A DNA stretch of 64,000 bases from Cladorhizidae sp. MBARI D1340-BT2 (taxonomy: Eukaryota > Porifera > Demospongiae > Poecilosclerida > Cladorhizidae), in assembly GCA_028752905.1 (NCBI GenBank), contig JAQNBH010000017.1, positions 30,100,823 to 30,164,822 on the forward strand. Reading direction: 5' to 3'. Both the position numbers and the translations under genes were made by a program. Below, in pieces: positions 8,905-20,135 of this stretch. The notes beneath the pieces were generated by a model. It ran no database searches. It was not told the origin of the DNA and saw only the letters and a list, made by a program, of their open reading frames with translations. Position 1 is the first letter of the stretch; each line of letters begins with the position of its first letter.

Positions 8905-9893
8905 GTATTATGAGACCACACCCTCTGGCACGTGCAGTGCACATGACAGGATGTGGACCTAAAAACATGTGGGCGGTAATCACTGAAGGTGGTGTTCATG
9001 AAGATATGGGGAACATTATTACGGTTCTGGGTGTGGTTTCAAGTTCAGGCTCTTGAGAGTGAGTGGCCAGCCAGTTATGTCCCATCCCATAATCTCGATT
9101 AAACATCTCACACTCTCGGGTGCTAGGCTGATGGGCAGTGCCTCTTTCAAACCATTACCTGTCCTGGTCTAAGATGGTGGCTTCCTCTCGTATCCATTGT
9201 CCCATGAATTAAATTGCAGACTTTTCTTGAGCACACTTCCTATAGACATCTTGAGATTCTTTTATCCTGCTCCCGGTGGTCTCTCTGAGGGAGGATATGG
9301 GCAGGTCTGCAGGGAGTTGAACATCATAGCTAAGAGCACAGCTTGGCACAAGTGGAGAAGTGATAACGCAGCATAGACTCATGTTGTTTATCATATCCCT
9401 TGCAGGTTTGAGAAGAACTGCTTACTAGGAGAGACCGTCGGAGGAAGGAACATCAAGATGCTTGTAGAAAGCGTACAAAAGAAGAGTCCACACTAGGCCA
9501 TCGTCTTAGACCAGGCCAGGAGAGAGAAAGAACTGCTAGTGAAAGATGCATTGCACATCAGCCTAGCACTAGTGTGAGTGGTTCAATCGAGACTGTGGAA
9601 TGGACTTGCCTGGCTGCTCTCAAGAGCATGAACTTGAAGCCACACCCATAGCTTCACGAACACTGAGCGCCTCAAGTTATTTCAGTTCACATGTTTTAGG
9701 TGCTTAAACTAATAGAAACACTTAAACTCAGACTATTCCTAATATCGTAAGAACTCAGGCCGGCCCTTAAACTAATAGAAACACTTAAACTAATAGAAAC
9801 ACTTAAACTCAGACTATTCCTAATATCGTAAGAACTCAGGCCGGCCTGTTGTTCATTGCAGCCACACATGCCAGGGTGTGGTCTCGTTGGACA
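8905..9893. mobile_element. foldback / non-autonomous long-TIR element
   Basis: Long imperfect inverted repeats enclose about 300 bp of unrelated sequence. The left end has gagaccacaccctctggcac (about 8912). The right end has its inverted partner, agggtgtggtctc, near 9872. Inner matches include caagttcaggctcttgagag (about 9035) against ctctcaagagcatgaacttg (about 9617), and gtgctaggctgatg (about 9120) against its inverse near 9560. No coding frame is present. The right arm contains an extra internal tandem duplication (9711-9846). Confidence 0.7.
9711..9846. repeat. ~63-bp direct duplication in foldback right arm
   Basis: The block acttaaactcagactattcc through aactcaggccggcc occurs twice in tandem. 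Shorter aaactaatagaaacacttaa copies lie between them. Confidence 0.85.
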
Positions 9894-9949
9894 TCATGTG
9901 CTAGATATCTAAGTACAACACCCCCACCTTAATCCTATTGTTTCATTTT

Positions 9950-10012
9950 CATTTCATTCTCCACGAGGAAGACGGAAGCATCTAGCTGAAGTGTCAAATA
10001 ATTAAGTCGATT
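9950..10012 (+). repeat. diverged copy of palindromic dispersed repeat
   Basis: gaagacggaagcatctagctgaagtgtc followed by aattaagtcgattatttt parallels the repeat at 49860-49945 (gtatctagtcggaatgtcga, then gttgattattt). It is too diverged for a firm call. Confidence 0.35.
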
Positions 10013-10116
10013 ATTTTTTTTGAAGTTGAAAGGGTTTTCTAAATGTCTGCGGTTTTCCTCAGGAAAGTTCTGTTTCCTTACAAGAGTTTTTTTGACATCC
10101 AACCATTTACATGTGA

Positions 10117-10525
10117 TAGATATATAGGTAGATAGATAGGTAGATATATAGGTAGATATATAGGTAGATAGATAGGTAGATAGATAGGTAGATATATAGG
10201 TAGATAGATAGGTAGATAGAAGGGTAGATATATAGGTAGATAGATATATAGGTAGATAGATATATAGGTAGATAGATATATAGGTAGATAGATATATAGG
10301 TAGATAGATATATAGGTAGATAGATATATAGGTAGATAGATATATAGGTAGATAGATAGGTAGATATATAGATAGGTAGATATATAGATAGGTAGATATA
10401 TAGATAGGTAGATATATAGATAGGTAGATATATAGATAGGTAGATATATAGATAGGTAGATAGATAGGTAGATAGATGGACATAAATAGGTAGATAGATA
10501 GGTAGATAGATGGACATAAATGTCA
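10117..10525. repeat. GATA-type compound microsatellite
   Basis: About 400 bp of gata/ggta/tata tetranucleotides (tagatagataggtagatata and variants), followed by two copies of gatggacataaat plus tgtcatgtttttggacataa. Frames of Tyr-Ile-Ser-Thr are artefacts of the period. Confidence 0.95.
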
Positions 10526-11422
10526 TGTTTTTGGACATAAATGTCATGTTTTTGTATATCTTTTTGATATGTATATTATATGGCTCTTCTGTAATGTTCT
10601 CAGCTAATTGTAGGGGCATACCCACCCCTTATATCCATCATCTATCCTAATCATCTTGTAATTGTTGACACACCCACCTGGCCACAATGATCATGCAGCC
10701 ACTCGGCTTTTCTTGTCGTGCAGGGACACGCCCACATCCTCTGGTCCCAACTCGTTCTGCAAGACGGCTAAAGGGTTCACAGACCCCCGCGGCTCCTGGA
10801 GGAACGATGAAGATGACTAAGCAGCAATCTGCCCATTTAGTGTGTGACATGCTGCATACCATGACATCATACGGGACCATCGTGTCGCAGATATCCCCCT
10901 CTGCCACGCCTCCATAGAAGCCACCATTTTATACTGTTAATTAGTGTCACTGTATTCCAATTAATACCTCCCTCACCGGTGATATTAGAAGACATTACAG
11001 ACCTTGAAGGTGGTTTATAGGGTGCAGCTCGCAGTGTTTCTGCAGTGGTTTGCAGGGTGCAGCTCACTGTGCAAAGAGGAAACATGGCAGCTGTCTGGCA
11101 TCTCTGGGGTAACCAAATAGGCTTGCACAATCTATTAATTGTCATTAATATTTTTTTTTAACATCGTGTCCAATCAGCAATTGTCAAACGTTAGGCTTTT
11201 TTAAATTTAAAAATTTAATTTTAAAAATACATGTACATATATACACACATATACACACATAATCTACGAACATTATATTCACTCTAGTGTCATAAAAGTT
11301 ACTTGGTCACAATAGTTCCAAAAATTAAAAAAAAAATCGCTACGAATGCATCATTTCCCTCTCCTCAACGACACCGTTACTATCTCTAGTATATGCATAT
11401 ATAACATATAAACGGTCGGAGC
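10526..11422. other. 3' flank of the NADPH oxidase gene
   Basis: No coding feature is recognised. The segment lies downstream of the NOX stop codon on the minus strand and should contain its 3' UTR. An AT-rich stretch at 11150-11340, with ttttttttt and ttaaatttaaaaatttaa tracts, is a plausible polyadenylation region. I could not pick a single signal. Confidence 0.4.
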
Positions 11423-11552
11423 TTAGAAGTTCTCTTTGTTGTAGAAGAACCTTGCCCTCTCTTTGTTGCCCTTCCTGGTGTACTCGTTGCAGTAATGGTG
11501 GAGGCTGTGGGACAACACCGGGGGGCCACAGAAGAACACTCCCACCGAAGTA
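11423..11552 (-). CDS. NOX exon 11 (C-terminus)
   Basis: Encodes [13 protein letters not shown] through FFYNKENF and a TAA stop at 11423-11425. The acceptor is ctccctcag. The CGPP motif and the terminal Phe are hallmark NADPH-subdomain features of NOX enzymes. Confidence 0.93.
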
Positions 11553-12263
11553 CTGAGGGAGTGGGTGGGGTGGGGGGATATTAAATATATATAATATAAA
11601 TGCACGCACGCATGTCACAATGTTTATACCTACCCATAGACGCTTAACACTTCACAGATGGGTTTGGCACTTTGTACATGGCAGTGTGATGCTGGCATTG
11701 ACAATGACAATTCTAAATATTCCCATCCATGTGTTATTTGCGTTGACTTTCACTTGAAAAGTTGGAGCTAGCTCTAGGTGAGGTTCGCTGGTTGTGTTGA
11801 TGTCTAGCCAGTGCCTCTGCTTAAGCATTTGCTGGTTCTTGCTCCTCGGGTTATATATCTACAACTTGCAAATTGTCAGCTAACTTGATCAATGCCTACA
11901 AATAGTCGTGACTCTTCTTCCCCAAGATCTCTGTCTGGGCCTTTGCCGTGTGCCCAGCCTAAGAACAACAATGGCACTTAGCTTCGTGGAGGACACTTAT
12001 ATGAACTTACACCCCCCAAGATCACTTGCTTCATAGAGGTATATGAACTTCACACTTATTTTGGTTTGACCCCGATTTCAATAACCCCTTTCAATAACCC
12101 CTCCCAGGAATATTTTTTATTTTTCTATTTATCCGAGCTTGATCTCGGCTAAAACTGAAGCCAATAGCTACCTGTGTAAATGGTGGTTTTGGATGCTGTT
12201 GTTCCAAAGAAGACGCCAAGCATTCCTTGAACCCTTCGCTAAGTTAGTAAAGTAGCAGAGAAC

Positions 12264-12297
<34 letters not shown>

Positions 12298-15200
12298 TGT
12301 AGAAAGTGTGGAAGAAACCTTCCTCAAGCAGTTGGTAAGGATCATCTTGAAACCATCCTCAAGATGTCTTCTAGCAGTTGGTAAGGATCAGCTGGTAAAT
12401 TAGCAATCTGGTTAACACGTATGCTTGTATTATAAGCAGAACGAGTGACCCTGGTCCAGTTCTGTTAGAGCGTTAAAAGGAGGCTGTAACTGATCTTTGA
12501 CCAAATCATCTGCTGTGTTTGGTTGGAGTTCGTTCTCTTCTGTGCAATTGTTACCAAGTCCTTGAAGGAGGTTGCAGCTGACTCTACATGGGTACAGTCA
12601 ACAAGATATGGTGCTGGTATGTATAGTGTCCAACAATAAAGCTCTGAGTTTAGACTAGAACTCCACTGCTCAACTATAACTGGCCATGTTGAAACATCTC
12701 AGTCCTCCTGCTCAACTATAACTGGCCATGTTGAAACATCACAGTCCTCCCTGCTCAACTATAACTGGCCATGTTGAAACATCACAGTCCTCCCTGCTCA
12801 ACTATAACTGGCCATGTTGAAACATCACAGTCCTCCCTGCTCAACTATAACTGGCCATGTTGAAACATCACAGTCCTCCCTGCTCAACTATAACTGGCCA
12901 TGTTGAAACATCACAGTCCTCCCTGCTCAACTATAACTGGCCATGTTGAAACATCACAGTCCTCCACTGCTCAACTATAACTGGCCATGTTGAAACATCA
13001 CAGTCCTCCCTGCTCAACTATAACTAGCCATGTTGAAACATCACAGTCCTCCCTGCTCAACTATAACTAGCCATGTTGAAACATCTCAGTCCTCCCTGCT
13101 CAACTATAACTGGCCATGTTGAAACATCACAGTCCTCCCTGCTCAACTATAACTGGCCATGTTGAAACATCACAGTCCTCCCTGCTCAACTATAACTAGC
13201 CATGTTGAAACATCACAGTCCTCCCTGCTCAACTATAACTGGCCATGTTGAAACATCACAGTCCTCCCTGCTCAACTATAACTAGCCATGTTGAAACATC
13301 ACAGTCCTCCCTGCTCAACTATAACTGGCCATGTTGAAACATCACAGTCCTCCCTGCTCAACTATAACTAGCCATGTTGAAACATCACAGTCCTCCCTGC
13401 TCAACTATAACTAGCCATGTTGAAACATTCCAGTCCTCCATTGTTTGCCTCACCCCTTCAATCGCCTGAACCATCTCTTGATAGTGCAATTAAGCGCATG
13501 CACAGAATTACAATGTTGCAGTTCACACGCGAGGCCGTATATTGCATGTGGTGAACGTGCGTATGCCCGAGGCAAAAAGGGTTTTTCGTGAATAGTACAG
13601 ACTCAATATACAGAAACACAAAACAAACAGAAGTTGAACGAGAATGACATTCCTCTGTAATTACAGAGTGCCTGCAACCACTTCCCACACAACCAGACAG
13701 ACCTTCATTGTACTGCTTTTAAAAGCATACCAGTTAGTGTACATGATTACATGGTAAAGGGTCATCTAATTGGTCATTGTCTACATGGGAACGGTCTCTT
13801 CCTGGCCTTCTGTTATTTCTGGAAGCCCTCTGCTGAGGAATGCTCTGAGGCACTGTACCTACTGGGACGCTCTAAATTGCTTCATTCCCAAGAAAGCAGG
13901 TGCTTCTGGGTGTGGTTTCTTTGCTAAGTTGTAGGCATGCGTGACGTAACGATGCATAGATCTTTTCTTCACTTCCCCCAATAAGAGCTGGTTCTTACAC
14001 CAAAGCATTCAAATGATGAATTCTTAGAACATATAATTATGTTAATTAAGGCTGTAGAACTCGCACACCAAGACAAAGTCGGTAAATAATCCCATTGTGA
14101 AGATTGAAAATAATATTTTATAGATATTTCACTATTTGGTATTTGGTATGACGCACGTCTCCGGACATACTGATTACTTGGTGCATGGTAATATCACATG
14201 ACAACACCTTGTCACCTTGGTTACATATAGTAAAAGGTAAGCCATAACTTTGCGGTGTATAGGTGTGTCTATGTACGTAACCCCAGAAGACAGGAAAGTG
14301 GGAGGAGAGGGGAGGTGAGCCTTACTTTTGGTGAGAGAGAGAGATCTCGTCAAATATCTTGGACCACTCCGGCCGGCCATAGTGCGTCTTCGCCTGCAGG
14401 CCCGTCACAGCGTCCCTGTCGTCTCCCTCTCTCAGCATGATGGCAAAGGCCATGTTGTCCTCCCAGCCTCGACTCAAGTAGATATGAGTGTCCAGGAAGT
14501 CACTGCAAACATGCATGTGATGTGTGTGTGATGTGAGTGTGTGTGTGTGGGGGGGGTTATGGACGGGAGGGGGGAGGAGTTTGTAGATGAGTTGATACAT
14601 TCCAAATTAAAATTTAAACTTTAAGTAATTTAAACATTAAGTGCAAACATAGAAGTGAGCATCTTATGGAATCATCTGTGCGTGTGGAATCTCAAGGCAG
14701 CATTCTGGGGGTTCCTCAAGGCAGCATTCTGGAGTTCCACAAGGCAGCATTCTGGAGTTCCACAAGGCGGGGTTCTGGAGTTCCACAAGGCAGCATTCTG
14801 GAGTTCCACAAGGAAGCATTCTGGAGTTCCACAAGGCAGCATTCTGGAGTTCCACAAGGCAGCATTCTGGAGTTCCACAAGGCAGCATTCTGGAGTTCCA
14901 CAAGGCAGCATTCTGGAGTTCCACAAGGCAGCATTCTGGAGTTCCACAAGGCGGGGTTCTGGAGTTCCTCAAGGCAGCATTCTGGAGTTCCACAAGGAAG
15001 CATTCTGGAGTTCTACAAGGCAGCATTCTGGAGTTCCACAAGGCAGCATTCTGGAGTTCCTCAAGGCAGCATTCTGGAGTTCCACAAGGCAGCATTCTGG
15101 AGTTCCACAGGGCAGCATTCTGAGGTTCCACAAGGAAGCATTCTGGAGTTCCACAAGGCAGCATTCTGGAGTTCCACAAGGCAGCATTCTGGAGTTCCAC

Positions 15201-18200
15201 AAGGCAGCATTCTGGAGTTCCACCAGGCAGGGTTCTGGAGTTCCACAAGGCAGCATTCAGGAGTTCCTCAAGGCAGCATTCTGGAGTTCCACAAGGAAGC
15301 ATTCTGGAGTTCCACAAGGCAGCATTCTGGAGTTCCACAAGGCAGCATTCTGGAATTCCTCAAGGCAGCATTCTGGAGTTCCACAAGGCAGCATTCTGGA
15401 GTTCCACAGGGCAGCATTCTGGAGTTCCACAGGGCAGCATTCTGGAGTTCCACAAGGCAGCATTCTGAGGTTCCACAAGGAAGCATTCTGGAGTTCCACA
15501 AGGCAGCATTCTGGAGTTCCACAAGGCAGCATTCTGGAGTTCCACAAGGCAGCATTCTGGAGTTCCTCAAGGCAGCATTCTGGAGTTCCACAGGGCAGCA
15601 TTCAGGAGTTCCTCAAGGCAGCATTCTGGAGTTCCACAGGGCAGCATTCTGGAGTTCCACAAGGCAGCATTCTGGAGTTCCACAGGGCAGCATTCTGGAG
15701 TTCCACAAGGCAGCATTCTGAGGTTCCACAGGGCAGCATTCTGGAGTTCCACAGGGCAGCATTCTGGAGTTCCACAAGGCAGCATTCTGGAGTTCCACAA
15801 GGCAGCATTCTGGAGTTCCACAAGGCAGCATTCTGGAGTTCCACAAGGCAGCATTCTGGAGTTCCACAAGGCAGCATTCTGGAGTTCCACAAGGCAGCAT
15901 TCTGAGGTTCCACAAGGAAGCATTCTGGAGTTCCACAAGGCAGCATTCTGGAGTTCCACAAGGCAGCATTCTGGAGTTCCACAAGGCAGCATTCTGGAGT
16001 TCCTCAAGGCAGCATTCTGGAGTTCCACAGGGCAGCATTCAGGAGTTCCTCAAGGCAGCATTCTGGAGTTCCACAGGGCAGCATTCTGGAGTTCCACAAG
16101 GCAGCATTCTGGAGTTCCACAGGGCAGCATTCTGGAGTTCCACAAGGCAGCATTCTGAGGTTCCACAGGGCAGCATTCTGGAGTTCCACAGGGCAGCATT
16201 CTGGAGTTCCACAAGGCAGCATTCTGGAGTTCCACAAGGCAGCATTCTGGAGTTCCACAAGGCAGCATTCTGGAGTTCCACAAGGCAGCATTCTGGAGTT
16301 CCACAAGGCAGCATTCTGGAGTTCCACAAGGCAGCATTCTGGAGTTCCACAAGGCAGTATATTAGTTACATAATGACCTGTCTGGTGCCTAAAGGTTCTC
16401 TTCTAGTTATTGCATATGACAGCAAATTTATGAAGCCCTTACACCTTGCAGCACTAACAGTTCCCTAGAGTTGCGCATCAAGATATTGACTCCTAGGATC
16501 TCGGTGTTCAAAATCACTACAATTACACACAAGCATATGTGAGGCAATGATCTCTGGTCTATCTAAGAGAATTAACCCTTCTTACACATGATCTCTGGTC
16601 TATCTAAGAGAATTAACCCTTCTTACACATGATCTCTGGTCTATCTAAGAGAATTAACCCTTCTTACACATGATCTCTGGTCTATATAAGATAATTAACC
16701 CTTCTTACACATCAAGTGGCTAAATACTGTTAGCTCCCATATAGACTTAGGAGTGACTGTATTACAGGGTCTAGGTGGGAGTGATTACAGGGTCTAGGTG
16801 GGAGTGATTACAGGGTCTAGGTGGGAGTGATTACAGGGTCTAGGTGGGAGTGATTACAGGGTCTAGGTGGGAGTGATTACAGGGTCTAGGTGGGAGTGAT
16901 TACAGGGTCTAGGTGGGAGTGATTACAGGGTCTAGGTGGGAGTGATTACAGGGTCTAGGTGGGAGTGATTACAGGGTCTAGGTGGGAGTGATTACAGGGT
17001 CTAGGTGGGAGTGATTACAGGGTCTAGGTGGGTGTGGTTACAGGGTCTAGGTGGGGTGATTACAGGGTCTAGGTGGGAGTGATTACAGGGTCTAGGTGGG
17101 GGGTCTAGGGTCTAGGTGGGAGTGATTACAGGGTCTAGGTGGGTGTGGTTACATGGTCTAGGTGGGGTGATTACAGGGTCTAGGTGGGGTGATTACAGGG
17201 TCTAGGTGGGAGTGATTACAGGGTCTAGGTGGGAGTGATTACAGGGTCTAGGTGGGAGTGGTCTAGGTGGGTGTGGTTACAGGGTCTAGGTGGGAACAAA
17301 CACAACATTTGCTCCGATGCATATCGTTCACTCTGCTGAATCAGAAGCATAACCACACCTACCTACATCCAGTGCTGGGCTAAGAAGCATAACCACACCT
17401 ACCTACATCCAGTGCTGGGCTAAGAAGCATAACCACACCTACCTACATCCAGTGCTGGGCTAAGAAGCATAACCACACCTACCTACATCCAGTGCTGGGC
17501 TAAGAAGCATAACCACACCTACATCCAGTGCTGGGCTAAGAAGCATAACCACACCTACATCCAGTGCTGGGCTAAGAAGCATAACCACACCTACATCCAG
17601 TGCTGGGCTAAGAAGCATAACCACACCTACATCCAGTGCTGGGCTAAGAAGCATAACCACACCTACCTACATCCAGTGCTGGGCTAAGAAGCATAACCAC
17701 ACCTACATCCAGTGCTGGGCTGAGAAGCATAACCACACCTACATCCAGTGCTGGGCTAAGAAGCATAACCACACCTACATCCAGTGCTGGGCTAAGAAGC
17801 GTAACCACACCTACCTACATCCAGTGCTGGGCTAAGAAGCATAACCACACCTACATCCAGTGCTGGGCTAAGAAGCATAACCACACCTACATCCAGTGCT
17901 GGGCTAAGAAGCGTAACCACACCTACATCCAGTGCTGGGCTAAGAAGACACCTCACTACACTCCAGTAAGATCTAAGCGTTCGTCTTCTTCTCGACTATT
18001 GGAGGCCCAAGTGACTTCAAGATGATAAAAATCTTGAATGCAAGCAGAAACACAGGCCAAGAAAACATCCCATTAGACATGCGCATCCAGCTCTCCATAT
18101 GCTACTCACTGCATGCAGCTGCACCATATGTCCCCTCTGTTCCATTCAGAGCATGGCCCAGCAGAGGAAGATGGCTGCACTCGGACCCTTTGTTCCATTC

Positions 18201-19018
18201 AAAGCATGGCCCAGCAGAGGAAGTTTCAAATGTGGTAGGAACGTCTAAAGAAAAGCTTGACCTCTCAACATCTACACACCTGATGGTTTTAGCCAGCTAG
18301 CTGGAGCAGAAACAACTTAACAGTTAGTGGTGTCCAGTTTATTCAGAGAGCTAGATATAAATATACGCATGCACGCACACACAACACACACACACACACA
18401 CCATGTATGCACGCACACACAACACACACACACACACACCCCATGCATGCACGCACACACAACACACACCATGCATGCACGCACACACAACACACACCAA
18501 ACACACCCCATGCATGCACGCACACACAACACACACCATGCATGCACGCACACACAACACACACCAAACACACACCATGCATGCACGCACACACAACACA
18601 CACCATGCATGCACGCACACACAACACACACCATGCATGCACGCACACACAACACACACCATGCATGCCACACACCATGCATGCACGCACACACACCATG
18701 CACGCACACACAACACACACCATGCATGCACGCACACACATACACACCAAGAAATGAGCACCAAAGGTTGGTTGCTGGGTTTTTTCCAGGGGCATGACTT
18801 CATCAACCATATCAAGTGACAGAGAGCATTCATTATTCAATTACATAATTAACAATCTCACTACACTTCCTGTCAGTCGCAAGGAGGTGTGTGGTCACCA
18901 GGAAGAAGGAAGCTGCAGCCCTGGCCCGGGGAGTTTGTTGGCTAGACCTGCCAGCCCACAGGAGATACTCACAAATTTGATGGAATTGTTGAGGTTCACT
19001 TATTTATATTACTGCTAA

Positions 19019-19059
<41 letters not shown>

Positions 19060-20094
19060 TAGTAGTAATAGTAGTAGTAGTAACAAATAGCAAAATAAAT
19101 AGTAGCAGTAGTAGTAGTAGTAATAATAACAATGAATAAGTGCTTGGGGCTAGTATACAGTGTAAAAGAAAGTAAGTTGTCATAAGATATAGTCATCAGT
19201 AGACCACACCCTAAATAAAGGCCTATCCTGAAGTTGTCATAAGATATAGTCATCAGTAGACCACACCCTAAATAAAGGCCTACCCTGATGAAATCTTTGC
19301 TAAATTAAATTCAAGCTTATAACAACAGCATGCACATCATTCAAACATGTAAGGAAAAAGGTAAGGTGTCATTATCAACCAAAGACCACACAGGAAAGTT
19401 CCTTACGTGCACTGTACACGCTAGTTGCCTCAATTAATCATGTGCCTAGTAAACTAGCAAAAAACAAAATTCACCCTCAGTAAACCAAGGAAGTTGGCCT
19501 ATACTAGATGCCATAATGTAAAAGCACACCTGCCCTGTGGGCTGGCTGGCTAGGGCGAAGGACATGTGTACCTCAATCCTCTGGATGACATCTGTTCCTC
19601 TACGGAGCTGACGAGGTCTGCAAACCACTCGAAGGACTCGGTGGTTGGGCAGATCCAGTAGAAGTAAACCTTCTTGAGGTTGAGGTCAGTACCTTCCTGG
19701 GTCAGCTTGTAGAAGACAGACTTCAAGATGGAGGCGAATGGGGTCACTCCGATCCCGGCTCCCACCAGCAAGCCGACCTCGTGGGAGAAGACGTCTTCAC
19801 TAGCTGTTCCAAATGGACCGTCAATGGAAATCCTATGAAGACATATGAAGATGAGATATGTGTGTGTGTGTGTGTGTGTGATTGTATGTATGTAGGTGTA
19901 TGCATGTGTGTACATGTTATACATGTATGTGTCTACCTACTGTATGTACATACGTGTGTGCATATCTGTGAAGTTATCGTATGTATGTATGTGTGTATGT
20001 ATGCCTGTGTGTGTGAGTGTGTACATATTTGTGATCTATTGTTGTGTGTATGTATGCTTGTACATGTGTGCATATTTGTGATGTGTGTACACTA

Positions 20095-20135
<41 letters not shown>

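Noticed and set aside
9935..10625. Tyr-Ile-Ser-Thr repeat frames
   Set aside because: Pure GATA microsatellite translation.
12663..13437. CRISPR-like regular array
   Set aside because: Repeats are head to tail with no unique spacers, in a eukaryotic intron. Ordinary minisatellite.
14655..16352. Many overlapping 60-416-codon frames on both strands
   Set aside because: The 23-bp period opens every frame. No start context, domain or exon structure is present.
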